This document shows positions 8,372 to 17,685 of a stretch of 64,000 bases of DNA, piece by piece (within the stretch, counting starts at the first letter, position 1; each line of letters begins with the position of its first letter). Both the position numbers and the translations under genes were made by a program. Under the pieces are notes generated by a model. The model was not told where the DNA came from. It was given only the letters and a program-made list of their open reading frames with translations, and made no database searches. The stretch comes from Modicisalibacter radicis (GTDB lineage Bacteria; Pseudomonadota; Gammaproteobacteria; Pseudomonadales; Halomonadaceae): positions 1-64,000 of the forward strand of contig NZ_CAAHFN010000052.1 of assembly GCF_900961225.1 (NCBI RefSeq), written 5' to 3'.

Positions 8372-9407
8372 GGGAAATCCTGGGGCAAGGGTGGTCGCTC
8401 ACAGCGCTCATGAAGGCAACCAACGAGTCTGCCACGCGCCTGGCCGTGATGCCACGCGTGATGAAGATGAGCTCCGAACGGCGGTCGTCGTCGGGCCAGG
8501 CTTCGACATGCTCGGGGGGATGGATGGTGTGCTGTACGCCGTGCAGGACGACCGGCCGGTGGTCGTCCCTGACGTGCAGCACCCCCTTGACCCGCATGAT
8601 GTCGTTGCCGTGGCGATTGAGCAGCATCGAGAGCCACAGGCCGAAGCATGTCCAGTCCAGCTCGCCGTCGAAGGCCAGGCGGAACGAGTGCACGTCGCCC
8701 AGGTGGCCGTGCGTCTCGGGGCCCGCCGGTTCGCGCCAGGGGCCGAGCCATGTCTTGACCCGGGCGCGGGTGAAGCGCTCGAGATGGGGGCCGCTGGCGA
8801 ACAGCGTGTCGCTGGGCTGGTCCAGGGCCTCGCGGCCCAGCCGCTGTGCCGCGGGGTTGATGGCGTTCAGCAGGTCATGGACGCGCTCGATTCGCGCCGT
8901 GTCGACCAGGTCGGTCTTGCTGATGACCAGCTTGTCGGCCACCGCGACCTGCGCTTCCCACACGGGATGGTGCTGGCGGCTGTCGATGGCGTTGACGGCA
9001 TCGACCAGCGTGAGGTTGGTCCCCGGGCGAAGATGGTGGCGCAGCACGGGGTCGGCGGTAATGGTGGAGGCGATCGGGCCGGGATCCGCCAGCCCGGTGG
9101 TTTCCAGCACGATTCGCTGGAACGCGGGAATCTCGCCGTTCTGCCGTTGTGACAGCAAGCGCCGCAGGGCGTCCGACAGCTCGCCGCGGATCGTGCAGCA
9201 GACGCAGCCGCTGGCAAGCAGCACCGCATCCTCGGCGATCTCGCCGAGCAGCCGGTCGTCGAGGCCCACGTCGCCGAACTCGTTGATCAGCACGGCGCTG
9301 TCGCCGAAGGCCTCGCTGTCCAGCACCGACTTCAGCAGCGTGGTCTTGCCGCTGCCCAGAAAGCCCGAAATCACATGCACCGGTAGCAACGCAGTCGTGT
9401 CGCTCAT
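8364..9407 (-). CDS. CobW/COG0523 GTPase, putative metallochaperone
   Basis: 347 residues. The P-loop GFLGSGKT is at 15-22, the metal-binding CxCC at 68-71, and the NKxD-equivalent SKTD at 163-166. A CobW C-terminal domain follows. Members load Zn, Ni, Co or Fe into target enzymes using GTP; here a plausible client is a metalloenzyme of this nitrogen-compound cluster, but that is inference. A long His-containing C-terminal region is present. It is the fourth gene of the minus-strand operon and overlaps the binding-protein gene. Confidence 0.88.
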   Translation of the reverse strand: MSDTTALLPVHVISGFLGSGKTTLLKSVLDSEAFGDSAVLINEFGDVGLDDRLLGEIAEDAVLLASGCVCCTIRGELSDALRRLLSQRQNGEIPAFQRIVLETTGLADPGPIASTITADPVLRHHLRPGTNLTLVDAVNAIDSRQHHPVWEAQVAVADKLVISKTDLVDTARIERVHDLLNAINPAAQRLGREALDQPSDTLFASGPHLERFTRARVKTWLGPWREPAGPETHGHLGDVHSFRLAFDGELDWTCFGLWLSMLLNRHGNDIMRVKGVLHVRDDHRPVVLHGVQHTIHPPEHVEAWPDDDRRSELIFITRGITARRVADSLVAFMSAVSDHPCPRISHA

Positions 9408-9459
9408 CGAGAATCTCCTCGCCGGGGGAGGTTAGCCGCCCTTGGCAGACACTGGGCCG

Positions 9460-9762
9460 TCAGCCCAGGGAGGCCAGGAATGCCGCATCCAGGGGATCGA
9501 GCTCGCGCCCGCTCAGTTGCTCGGCCTGGCGCCAGACGCCGCCCAGGTCCTCGACGATCTCCCGCTTGCCGGTGGCGGTGGCCAGCACGAAGCTCGACGC
9601 CTGGAAGTCCTCGATCGCCAGACGCTGCGGGCCGAGCACGCGATTGATCAATCGGGCGCGGTAGGCGCGGGCCCGACGACGCTCGTGATGGGCCTGCTCC
9701 GGGTCTTCGATATGCGTGCTCCAGTGATTGTCGCCGCCGAGGGCGCCACAAAGTCCGCACAT
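9460..9762 (-). CDS. Small MCGLCG-start protein of unknown function
   Basis: 100 residues beginning MCGLCGALGGDNHW, with Cys2 and Cys5 and then a His/Arg-rich helix (EDPEQAHHERRRARAYRARL). No other cysteine is present, so any metal site would be Cys/His mixed. It is soluble, with no signal peptide. It lies between the amidase and CobW genes in one minus-strand operon, so a role in metal delivery or as an amidase partner is possible. The good frame fit and the operon position argue that it is real. Confidence 0.7.
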   Translation of the reverse strand: MCGLCGALGGDNHWSTHIEDPEQAHHERRRARAYRARLINRVLGPQRLAIEDFQASSFVLATATGKREIVEDLGGVWRQAEQLSGRELDPLDAAFLASLG

Positions 9763-9798
9763 GGGATCTCCTTGAAGGTGGGTGGAGTTACTGCCGGC

Positions 9799-11154
9799 TT
9801 ACCGGTCGTTGCTCAGGCATCCATCGATGGCCAGTGCCGCCCGCAATAATGACTCGTCCTCGCCGCGGGGGGCGCTGAACTGGAGGCTGGTGTGTTGGCC
9901 TTGCTCGTCGAGCCCGCTCGGCATCGCGATCGCCGGGGAGTCGAGCAGGCTGGCCACCATGCTGAGACGCAGCGTGGCGAGATTGACCTCCGCAAAGCGC
10001 TCGGGGTCCGCTTCCAGTGGCGCCAGGACAGGGGCGACGTGCGCCACGGTCGGGGTCAGCAGAATCGCCCCCGCCAGTTCCTGATGAAGGCGAGCCTGGA
10101 GCGCCCGACGCTGGCGATACAGGGTCACGACGCTATTCGGCGTCATGCTTCGCGCGGCCAGCAGTCGCTGCCGCACGCGAGGGTCCATGCGCTCGGCCTC
10201 GTCGCGCTCCAGGAGGTCCCGGTACTCGGTATAGGCTTCCGCGGCGCCCAGCCAGCCGTGGCGCTGGATGAGGCCCAGGGTGTCGCCGACGCTGGCAATG
10301 GGGCGCCTGATCACCCGAAAGCCGGCCCGGGCCAGCCGCTCGGCGCTGTTTTCCAGGTTCTGTCGCACGCCCGGTGCGAGGCGCTCGTCGTCGAGGCAGG
10401 TCGTGTCGAGCACGATCACCGTATGCCCGGGATCAGCCGGCTCCCGGGGCTGTAGCGTCTTGCCGCGCAGGAGGTCGTCGATGGCCAGGCAGTCCGGCAG
10501 GGAGGTCGCGATCGCGCCGATGGTGTCGAGACTCTCGGCGAGGGGCGTGACGCCCAGGCGGTCGTGGCGGGCCCGGGAGGGGCGGTAGGCAACCAGGCCG
10601 TTGAAGGCGGCGGGGATGCGCAGCGACCCCGCGGTATCGGTCCCGATGGCGGCCGGGACGATGCCCTTGGCCACGGCGACCGCCGAGCCCGAACTCGAGC
10701 CGCCGGGAACCCGGGGCTCCGACCTCGCCGGCGTGTGGTGAGGGGTCCCGTAATGCGGGTTCAGGCCCAGGCCGGAGTAAGCCAGCTCGGTCAGGTTGGT
10801 CTTGCCGATACACACCATGCCGCTCCCCGTGGCATGGCGGACCGCCGTGGCGTCGTGGCTGGCGGGCGCCTTGGCGAGCACCCGGCTGCCGGCGGTGGTC
10901 AGCGTCCCGGTGATGTCGAACAGGTCCTTCCAGGCCAGCGGGACGCCGTCGAGGGGGCTCAGCGGGATGCCGAGCTGGCGGCGGCGGGCGGCCGCCTCGG
11001 CTTCCGCCAGGGCGCGATCCGGCGTCAGTGAGATGAACACCGCGTCGCTGGCACCGGCCTGGTCCAGACAGTGCTGCGCCAACGCCACCGGGTCGATGTC
11101 GCCGTCCTGGATGGCCTGGCCGATGGCCAGCGCGGTGCGGGATAAGGAATCCAT
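9799..11154 (-). CDS. Amidase signature family hydrolase
   Basis: 451 residues of the GatA/AtzF-type amidase family. The Ser-cisSer-Lys triad is visible: Lys76 (LAWKDLFD), the Gly/Ser-rich loop GGSSSGSA at 151-158, and nucleophile Ser177 in GTDTAGS. These enzymes hydrolyse C-N bonds of amides or ureido acids; the substrate cannot be read from sequence. It sits downstream of an NCS1 permease, suggesting an imported heterocycle or amide as substrate. It has no transamidosome partners (GatB/C), so it is catabolic rather than a GatA subunit. Confidence 0.87.
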   Translation of the reverse strand: MDSLSRTALAIGQAIQDGDIDPVALAQHCLDQAGASDAVFISLTPDRALAEAEAAARRRQLGIPLSPLDGVPLAWKDLFDITGTLTTAGSRVLAKAPASHDATAVRHATGSGMVCIGKTNLTELAYSGLGLNPHYGTPHHTPARSEPRVPGGSSSGSAVAVAKGIVPAAIGTDTAGSLRIPAAFNGLVAYRPSRARHDRLGVTPLAESLDTIGAIATSLPDCLAIDDLLRGKTLQPREPADPGHTVIVLDTTCLDDERLAPGVRQNLENSAERLARAGFRVIRRPIASVGDTLGLIQRHGWLGAAEAYTEYRDLLERDEAERMDPRVRQRLLAARSMTPNSVVTLYRQRRALQARLHQELAGAILLTPTVAHVAPVLAPLEADPERFAEVNLATLRLSMVASLLDSPAIAMPSGLDEQGQHTSLQFSAPRGEDESLLRAALAIDGCLSNDR

Positions 11155-11204
11155 GGGTTGTCTCCCGATTGTGCGGGCGTCACCCAGGCGACGCCCGCTG
11201 ACGT

Positions 11205-12725
11205 TCAGCGATCCTCGCGCTTGAGCGCCGAGGCAGGAATGTCGTCGGTACGCAGGCGCTCGAAGCGTCCCTGCTCGGTATAGACCCAGTTGCGCCCCAC
11301 CGACGTCGCCAGGAAGCGGTCATCGAAACCGGAGGCCAGCTCTTCCTGAGGGTAGCGGCGGAGGATCCAGCCCTTCATCAGTACCAAGTACACCACGAGT
11401 GCCGTGACGAAGCCGACGGCATAAGCGTACTCGAGAAACACCAGCGCCATGGCGCCGCCCGCCACCCAGGCGATGAGGCCGGCCGGATTGAAGCCGTTGG
11501 CGAAGCGGAATTGGCCCTGGGCATCGAAGAGTGCCGGCACGTTGAGGCGCCGGCGTCGCAGGAGGTAATAGTCCGCCACCATGATGCCGCCGACGGCCGA
11601 GAGTATGGCGCCGTAGTAGCTGAGGAAGGTGAACAGGTGGTCGAGGATCAGCCAGGGCATGGAGGCGGTGCCGATCACCCCGGCGATGACCAGCGCGACC
11701 GGATAGCTGACGCGTGGTGCCCCGGCGTTGACGAAGGTGAGCGCGGCGGGAATCAGGTTGGCCGCGTTGTTGGTGGACCACTGGGCGAGGATCACCATCA
11801 GCAGCAGCGCGATCAGGGTCAGGCCGCCGCCTTGCCCCTGAATGACCGTGACCGGGTTCCAGTCGCCCGCGGCGATGAAGGAAACCCCGCCGATCAGGGC
11901 GATCCAGGCTTGCGTGGCGGGCAGCGCCAGGAACTGCGCCACGAACACGTTACGGTTGCGGGCGAAGAAGTTGCGCTCGCCACCGGGCGCGCGCAGAAAG
12001 CGCGTCAGGTTGGGGATGTCCACGGCCAGCGCCGACCAGAAGGCCATGTTGGCGAAGAACAGCCCCAGGGCGGCGACATCCTGGTCGCCGACGAAGGTCC
12101 AGATGTTGATGCCCTGGGTCTCGGCCAGCACGTCGAGGGTGAAATACATCCACACCGAGATGGCCACGATGCAGGGCGCCGCTATGGAGGCCAGCAGCTC
12201 CACGGCGCGAATGCCGAGCGCGGTGTTGGCGATCTGCACGACGGCGAACAGCGCGTACCACAGGATCCAGTTATCGAACCCCCAGAGGTACTCGACGATG
12301 CCGTTGAGGGCCAGCGCGCCGAGGTAGGTCTGCACGCCGAACCAGATGGCGGCGACGATGCCGCGCGACACCGCGGGCAGGTGGGTGCCCTTGATCCCGA
12401 AAGGGGCACGCAGGTAGACGGCGAAGGAGAGGCCATGCTCGGTGCCGATATCCGCCGTGAGGCTCATGACGACGCCGAGCACGAGGTTGGCGAAGAAGAT
12501 GATGGCCACGACGTGGAGTAGCGGCAGGCCGGCGACGCCACCGGCGCCAAGCTGGAAAGTCGCGATGATCACGGCCATGCCGATCCACAGCCAGATGAAG
12601 CCGAAGAAACCGATGGTTCGCTGGTTGAGCCAGACGGGCAGGATGGCGGCTTCGAGCAGATGTTGCCGAGCGCTGCCGCCTTCGATGGGGTTGCTGGGGT
12701 CGTGGATGCGTTGTTGATGGGCCAC
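11205..12725 (-). CDS. NCS1 family nucleobase/allantoin-type permease
   Basis: 506 residues with about 12 membrane segments. It begins with the NCS1 hallmark region (LLEAAILPVWLNQRTIGFFG, then a run of hydrophobic helices). NCS1 proteins import purines, pyrimidines, hydantoins or allantoin by cation symport. I selected GTG 12725, preceded by CGAGGAAC at good spacing. A longer frame to 12863 starts at TTG and adds a leader unlike the family. It is the first gene of the minus-strand operon with amidase and CobW, so the pathway substrate is likely a cyclic amide or nucleobase derivative. Confidence 0.88.
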   Translation of the reverse strand: MAHQQRIHDPSNPIEGGSARQHLLEAAILPVWLNQRTIGFFGFIWLWIGMAVIIATFQLGAGGVAGLPLLHVVAIIFFANLVLGVVMSLTADIGTEHGLSFAVYLRAPFGIKGTHLPAVSRGIVAAIWFGVQTYLGALALNGIVEYLWGFDNWILWYALFAVVQIANTALGIRAVELLASIAAPCIVAISVWMYFTLDVLAETQGINIWTFVGDQDVAALGLFFANMAFWSALAVDIPNLTRFLRAPGGERNFFARNRNVFVAQFLALPATQAWIALIGGVSFIAAGDWNPVTVIQGQGGGLTLIALLLMVILAQWSTNNAANLIPAALTFVNAGAPRVSYPVALVIAGVIGTASMPWLILDHLFTFLSYYGAILSAVGGIMVADYYLLRRRRLNVPALFDAQGQFRFANGFNPAGLIAWVAGGAMALVFLEYAYAVGFVTALVVYLVLMKGWILRRYPQEELASGFDDRFLATSVGRNWVYTEQGRFERLRTDDIPASALKREDR

Positions 12726-13096
12726 TGCCGCGTTCCTCGAGGTGTTGTGTGTTTGTTGTAGGCCGGCATCATTCGGTGGCAAGGCTCCGAGCATGCCGTT
12801 CGGCAATTGCAGTATGAATACAAAGATCATTTTTTGCCAAGAGTTGGCGAGCCGGTTGCGCAAGGCTGGCTCCAGGTTTTTTTGTAATCACCTGTTTGGT
12901 AATTGTTTTTTATTTTCCCGCGAATATGAGTTGTGTGGGAAAATGGCACCTGGTCTCATTGGTCGTTTTTCTTGATCTCGAAAGGCATGGGGGGAAGTGT
13001 CAAAATGGGCCGGCGCCCCGTGATGGGGCGTCATGCGCTGAACGAGCCGAGCCAGGCGTGCGTGAGGTGCGAGTCGATGACTTCAGGGAGGAGTGG
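12726..13096. promoter_or_regulatory. Divergent control region
   Basis: About 370 bases between the NCS1 operon and the GntR-type regulator, AT-richer than the genes. It must hold both promoters and the regulator's operators. I see no clear symmetric operator or sigma-70 pair. Confidence 0.45.
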
Positions 13097-14116
13097 GTGC
13101 TGGCCACTGCAGACAGTTCGAACAGGCAGCCGGAGGGGCGTGCGCCTCGCTATGTCATGATCCAGGAGGCGTTGCGCGAGGCCATCCAGGCGCGGCGCCT
13201 GCCTTCCAATCAAATTCTGCTCGAAGGGCCTATCGCCCGGCTTTTTGGTACCAGTCGCGGCCCGGTTCGCAAGGCGCTGGAGCTATTGCACGAGCAGGGG
13301 GTGATCAGTCGTTTCGAGGGGCGGGGCTTCCTGGCGACCCCGGATCCCGAGTCGGTGAAGCCGATACGCGACCCCCTGACGCCCGAAATGCTGGGGCTGG
13401 GCGCCGACGAACGGCCTGCCGTGGATACCCGGTCGGCCGCCGATCGCATTTATGCCCATGTCGAGGAGGCCGTGGCAACCTGCCTGGCCTTTGGTCATTT
13501 TCGCATCATCGAGACCGTGCTGAGCGACTATCACGGGGTCAGTCGTACCGTGGCCAGGGAGGTGCTGGGGCGGCTGCGCAACCAGCGGCTGATCGAGAAG
13601 AATCGGCATTCGCATTGGCTGGCCGGCCCGTTGACGGCCCAGGCGGTGGCCGAGGACTATGAAATCCGCGTGTTGCTGGAGCCGGCGGCGCTCAAGGTCT
13701 CCGGGCCCCTTCTGGATCGCGCCGAGCTGGAAGCGATGCGGGAGGCGGTTCAGCGCTTGATCGATCATCCGGATCTCCAGAACGCTGCCGCCATCACCCG
13801 GCTGGAGCAGGATCTGCATCAGCGCTGCCTGCGCCTCTACCCCAATCGCAAGGCCCGCGAGATGATCGGCCAGAGCCAGCTTCCGGTCATCGTCAATCGC
13901 ATCTTCTTCCAGACGCTGGGCGTGCCGCCGGACGAGCCGCTGCTGATGGAGCACAAGCTGGTCCTGGACCATCTGCTGTTCGGCGCCTTCGACGCGGCGG
14001 CTTCCAGCCTGCAATCGCATCTTCAGGCAGCGGCCGAGCGCTCCCGTCGCAGGCTGAAGGTGCTGTCGGTCTTCCCCGAGCCCAGCCTGCCTCCCTACCT
14101 GCTCAAGATCACCTGA
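13097..14116 (+). CDS. GntR/FadR-type regulator with two winged-helix domains
   Basis: About 339 residues. A first GntR helix-turn-helix (ARLFGTSRGPVRKALELLHE, then the wing VISRFEGRGFLA) is followed by a second GntR-like helix-turn-helix (SDYHGVSRTVAREVLGRL, then LIEKNRHSHWLAG). An FCD effector domain (EDYEIRVLLEPAALK onward, with the metal-type LEQDLHQRCL) comes last. A standard FadR-subfamily protein has only one DNA-binding domain and about 240 residues. The start is uncertain: GTG 13097 is very close to GGGAGGAG, and the frame stays open further upstream without a typical start. It is divergent from the permease/amidase operon and likely controls it. Confidence 0.75.
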   Translation: MLATADSSNRQPEGRAPRYVMIQEALREAIQARRLPSNQILLEGPIARLFGTSRGPVRKALELLHEQGVISRFEGRGFLATPDPESVKPIRDPLTPEMLGLGADERPAVDTRSAADRIYAHVEEAVATCLAFGHFRIIETVLSDYHGVSRTVAREVLGRLRNQRLIEKNRHSHWLAGPLTAQAVAEDYEIRVLLEPAALKVSGPLLDRAELEAMREAVQRLIDHPDLQNAAAITRLEQDLHQRCLRLYPNRKAREMIGQSQLPVIVNRIFFQTLGVPPDEPLLMEHKLVLDHLLFGAFDAAASSLQSHLQAAAERSRRRLKVLSVFPEPSLPPYLLKIT

Positions 14117-14539
14117 GCCTCTCCCCGCTTCTCCGTTTCCGTTTCTCTCCTGTGCGTCCCTGAGCGACGGGGCGTCACGTCGTTGTCGCCTGTCGCAAGT
14201 GTAAAAATGACTTTTATGTTCATTGTTAAGGAAATGACTCTCCATCAGGCGAATTGACACTGCTCGTTCCTGGTCGAGGTCGAGCGCAAGATCGCTTCGT
14301 TGGTCGCTTTCTGCCCGCGCTTTCGCCTATATATCGGCTCTTTATCCTGGTTGTTCCAGTTAATTCAGTGTTTTTATCTAAAATAGCAGGCCTTCCGAGC
14401 AAGAAAAGCGAAGGGGTGTGCAATAGGACCGTCTTGACAAGAATGACCTATGTATCCAATCTTCAATCAGTCGGCGGCCCTGACGGCTGTCGTCTATACC
14501 AGCACACCCCCTCCAAGACTCAACAACGAGGTGTTCAAG
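14117..14539. other. Upstream region of the deacetylase operon; no gene seen
   Basis: About 420 bases of mixed composition, with AT-rich patches near 14210 and 14360. I see no RNA gene or convincing protein frame. A TTGACA at 14254-14259 lacks a matching -10. It presumably holds the operon promoter. Confidence 0.4.
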
Positions 14540-15421
14540 ATGGCCAAGAAAGAGATCCTCTGCGCATTCGGTGTCGACGTTGATGCCGTGGCCGGCTGGC
14601 TCGGTTCCTATGGTGGCGAGGATTCGCCCGACGATATTTCCCGCGGCCTGTTCGCCGGTGAAGTCGGTGCGCCACGCCTGCTCAAGCTGTTCGAGCGCTA
14701 TGACCTCAAGACGACCTGGTTCATCCCCGGCCACAGCATCGAGACCTTTCCGGAGCAGATGAAGGCCGTCGTCGATGCCGGGCACGAGGTGGGCGTTCAC
14801 GGCTATAGCCATGAAAACCCCATCGCCATGACCCGCGAACAGGAACGCGACGTGCTCGACTACAACATCGAGCTGGTGACCAACCTGTCCGGCAGGCGGC
14901 CCACCGGCTACGTGGCGCCCTGGTGGGAATTCAGCCCGGTGACCAACGAGCTTCTGCTCGAGCGTGGCATCAAGTACGACCACAGCCTGATGCACGACGA
15001 CTTCCATCCCTACTACGTGCGCGTCGGCGACTCCTGGACCAAGATCGATTATTCCAAGCCCGCCAAGGAGTGGATGAAGCCGCTGGTTCGAGGCCAGGAA
15101 ACCGATTTGATCGAGATTCCCGCCAACTGGTATCTCGACGACCTGCCGCCGATGATGTTCATCAAGAAATCCCCCAACAGCCATGGCTTCGTCAGCCCCC
15201 GTCATCTCGGCGAGATGTGGCAGGACCAGTTCGACTGGGTCTACCGCGAGAACGATTACGCGGTCTTCACCATGACCATCCACCCCGACGTTTCCGGGCG
15301 CCCCCAGGTGCTCATGATGCTCGAGCGTCTGATCGAGCACATGCAGAGCCATGAAGGCGTGCGTTTCTGCACGTTCGACGAGATCGCCGACGATTTCGCC
15401 AGTCGCAATCCGAGGAAGTAA
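14540..15421 (+). CDS. Polysaccharide deacetylase family (HpPgdA/PuuE-like) hydrolase
   Basis: 293 residues in the NodB-like carbohydrate esterase 4 superfamily. The start of the fold ([13 protein letters not shown]) carries the catalytic Asp region, and the metal-site HxxxH-type motif is visible in [10 protein letters not shown]. The C-terminal [14 protein letters not shown] is typical of the HpPgdA/PuuE subgroup. That subgroup includes cofactor-independent allantoinases and cyclic imidases, so a nitrogen-ring hydrolase is as likely as a peptidoglycan enzyme. ATG 14540 was chosen because an AGGT-type site precedes it and the longer frame adds an unrelated leader. It heads the operon with MFS and two SDR genes. 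Confidence 0.82.
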   Translation: MAKKEILCAFGVDVDAVAGWLGSYGGEDSPDDISRGLFAGEVGAPRLLKLFERYDLKTTWFIPGHSIETFPEQMKAVVDAGHEVGVHGYSHENPIAMTREQERDVLDYNIELVTNLSGRRPTGYVAPWWEFSPVTNELLLERGIKYDHSLMHDDFHPYYVRVGDSWTKIDYSKPAKEWMKPLVRGQETDLIEIPANWYLDDLPPMMFIKKSPNSHGFVSPRHLGEMWQDQFDWVYRENDYAVFTMTIHPDVSGRPQVLMMLERLIEHMQSHEGVRFCTFDEIADDFASRNPRK

Positions 15422-15479
15422 TCCCCCGGAATCGCTTTTGAATCACCACACAACGACAATCGAAAAGAGGGTGACGTCG

Positions 15480-16841
15480 ATGACCGAGCCAACCTCAAGC
15501 GTTTCTTCCCCAGGGCTTCGCGACAATACCGACGAGCCGTGGAATAGAGTCATCACCAAGAAACAGATCGGCTATGCCTCGCTGGTCTGCTTCATCGCCT
15601 GGGTGGCGTCGGTCTACGACTACACCCTGTTCGGCACGTTGTTGCCCGTCATTGCCGACGACTTCGGCTGGAGCACGGCCAAGGCCACGGCGGTCAATAC
15701 CTGGGCGACCATCGGGGTCTTTTTCGTGTCACTGGTGGTCGGCACCATGCTCGACCACTTCGGGCGCAAGAAGTCGCTGATCCTGCTGGTGATCGGCGGG
15801 GCGGTCAGCTCCGGGTTGTCGGGGATCGCCATCGGGGCGGCCTCGCTGGTCATCATCCGGGCCTTTTCCGGCTTCGCGGTCTCCGAGGAGGTGGTCAATG
15901 CCGTCTACCTCAACGAGATCTACAAGAAAGCCAAGGGGCGCGGCTTCATGTACAGCCTGGTCCAGAGCGGCTGGCCGGTCGGCGCCTTGTTGGCGGCGGG
16001 GATGACCTCGCTGTTGCTGCCCGTGGTGGGCTGGCGCGGCAGTTTCTTCGTCGCGGCCTGCGCCTCGATCATCGTCATCGTGATGGCGTTGAAGCTGCCG
16101 GAATCGCCGATATTCGCGGCGATGAAGGAGGTCGAGCGGCGGCGCAAGTCAGGGGATGCCGAAGGCGCGGCGAGGCTGGCCGCCGAGCACGATGTCGAGG
16201 TCAATACCGGCAATAACCTGGGGCTGAAAGGGGTACTGGTGCCGGAACTGCGTCGGCATACCATCTCCTTGTCGCTGGTCTGGCTGTTCAGCTGGATGGC
16301 GATTCAGGTCTTCGCCGTCCTGGGCACGACGGTACTGGTAGAAGCCAAGGGCGTGAGTTTCGAAAGCTCGTTGTACGTGCTGATCCTGGCCAACGCGGTG
16401 GGCTTCGTGGGTTACCTGACCCACGGCTGGGTGGGCGATCGCATCGGTCGTCGCAACACGGTGCTGATGGGCTTTCTGCTTGGCGGTGTCGCTAGCTTGT
16501 TGATGCTGCTCGGCCCCGCCAGCGATGGTTACGTCTATCTGATGTATGCCGTCACGCTGTTCTTCCTGCTGGGGCCGTTCGCCGCCATCCTCTTCTACAT
16601 GGGTGAATCCTTCCCGCCCCATGTGCGCGGCACCGGTGCCAATGTGGCACACGTGATGGCGCCGGTGGGAGCCATCGTGGGCTCGGGGCTGGTATCCCTG
16701 CTGTTGACGATGGGGGTCACCATGACCTGGGCGGCCATCCTCGCCGGTTCCCTGCCGTTGATCCTGAGTGGGCTTCTGATGTTCGGAACCCGTCACGTGG
16801 ACCATCGCCAGCATGATGCGATCGAGGAGGCAGTGGCATGA
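15480..16841 (+). CDS. MFS transporter, metabolite:H+ symporter type
   Basis: 453 residues with 12 predicted membrane segments. The MFS signature between helices 2 and 3 is GTMLDHFGRKKS, and its repeat is GWVGDRIGRRN. The N-terminal DYTLFGTLLPVIADDFGWS resembles sugar-acid or aromatic-acid symporters. A central cytoplasmic loop (about residues 205-250) is charged. The gene follows the deacetylase and overlaps the next SDR gene by 4 bases, so it imports the substrate of this operon. The substrate itself is not determined by sequence. Confidence 0.86.
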   Translation: MTEPTSSVSSPGLRDNTDEPWNRVITKKQIGYASLVCFIAWVASVYDYTLFGTLLPVIADDFGWSTAKATAVNTWATIGVFFVSLVVGTMLDHFGRKKSLILLVIGGAVSSGLSGIAIGAASLVIIRAFSGFAVSEEVVNAVYLNEIYKKAKGRGFMYSLVQSGWPVGALLAAGMTSLLLPVVGWRGSFFVAACASIIVIVMALKLPESPIFAAMKEVERRRKSGDAEGAARLAAEHDVEVNTGNNLGLKGVLVPELRRHTISLSLVWLFSWMAIQVFAVLGTTVLVEAKGVSFESSLYVLILANAVGFVGYLTHGWVGDRIGRRNTVLMGFLLGGVASLLMLLGPASDGYVYLMYAVTLFFLLGPFAAILFYMGESFPPHVRGTGANVAHVMAPVGAIVGSGLVSLLLTMGVTMTWAAILAGSLPLILSGLLMFGTRHVDHRQHDAIEEAVA

Positions 16842-17626
16842 ATGCGTTGACACGAGATGACGGTCTGGCGGGCAAGGTCGTGATCGTTTCCGGCGCGGCC
16901 AGCGGGATCGGCCAGGCCCTGGCGGTCAGCTACGCCCGGGCCGGCGTCAAGGTGGTGGCGGGCTACTACCCGGGCGACCCCCACGACGTGGAGGAAACCG
17001 TCTCGGCGGTGAGTGATGCGGGTGGGGAATGCCTGGCCGTGGCGCTGGACGTGCGTGATGGCGAGCAGTGCGATGCCTTCGCGCGGGCGGCCGTCGACCA
17101 CTTCGGCCGTCTGGATATCGCCGTGGCCGGTGCCGGTATCCTGCGTCAGGCATCGCTCGAGGATCTCACGGACGACGCGTGGAACGACATGCTGTCGGTG
17201 GACCTGACCGGGGTGATGCGCGTCTTTCGCGGGGCTTCCCGGGTGATGACCGGGCCCGGGGCGATGGTCGCCATCTCCTCGATCGCGGGCGGCGTCTATG
17301 GCTGGGACGATCACGCCCACTACGCGGCGGCCAAGAGCGGCCTGATGGGGCTGGTGAGGTCGCTGGCGGTAGAGCTCGCGCCTCGCGGGATACGCGTCAA
17401 CACCCTGATACCCGGCCTGATCGAGACCCCGCAATCGCTCGATCCGGTCAACTCGCTGGGGCCCGATGGCCTGGCTGCCGCGGGTGACATGATCCCGGCG
17501 GGTCGGGTGGGGCGCGCCGAGGAGGTCGCGCGCGCGGTGCGCTTTCTGACGAGCGACGATGCGTCATACGTGACGGGGCAGCAGCTGGTCGTCGATGGCG
17601 GGCTGACCGTGCGCTGGCCGAGCTGA
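16838..17626 (+). CDS. SDR family dehydrogenase
   Basis: 262 residues, classical short-chain dehydrogenase. The NAD(P) site VSGAASGIGQA is near the N-terminus, the structural NAG is replaced by AGAGIL, and the active-site Tyr/Lys is YAAAKSG. The start codon overlaps the MFS stop (ATGA). The second SDR gene follows about 60 bases later. Together they probably oxidise a hydroxyl of the transported compound. No specific substrate can be assigned. Confidence 0.88.
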   Translation: MNALTRDDGLAGKVVIVSGAASGIGQALAVSYARAGVKVVAGYYPGDPHDVEETVSAVSDAGGECLAVALDVRDGEQCDAFARAAVDHFGRLDIAVAGAGILRQASLEDLTDDAWNDMLSVDLTGVMRVFRGASRVMTGPGAMVAISSIAGGVYGWDDHAHYAAAKSGLMGLVRSLAVELAPRGIRVNTLIPGLIETPQSLDPVNSLGPDGLAAAGDMIPAGRVGRAEEVARAVRFLTSDDASYVTGQQLVVDGGLTVRWPS

Positions 17627-17685
17627 TTGACTAGGGAGGCGAGGCCATCGTCTCGTCTCCGGCTCTCAATAGACGGGATACTCTC

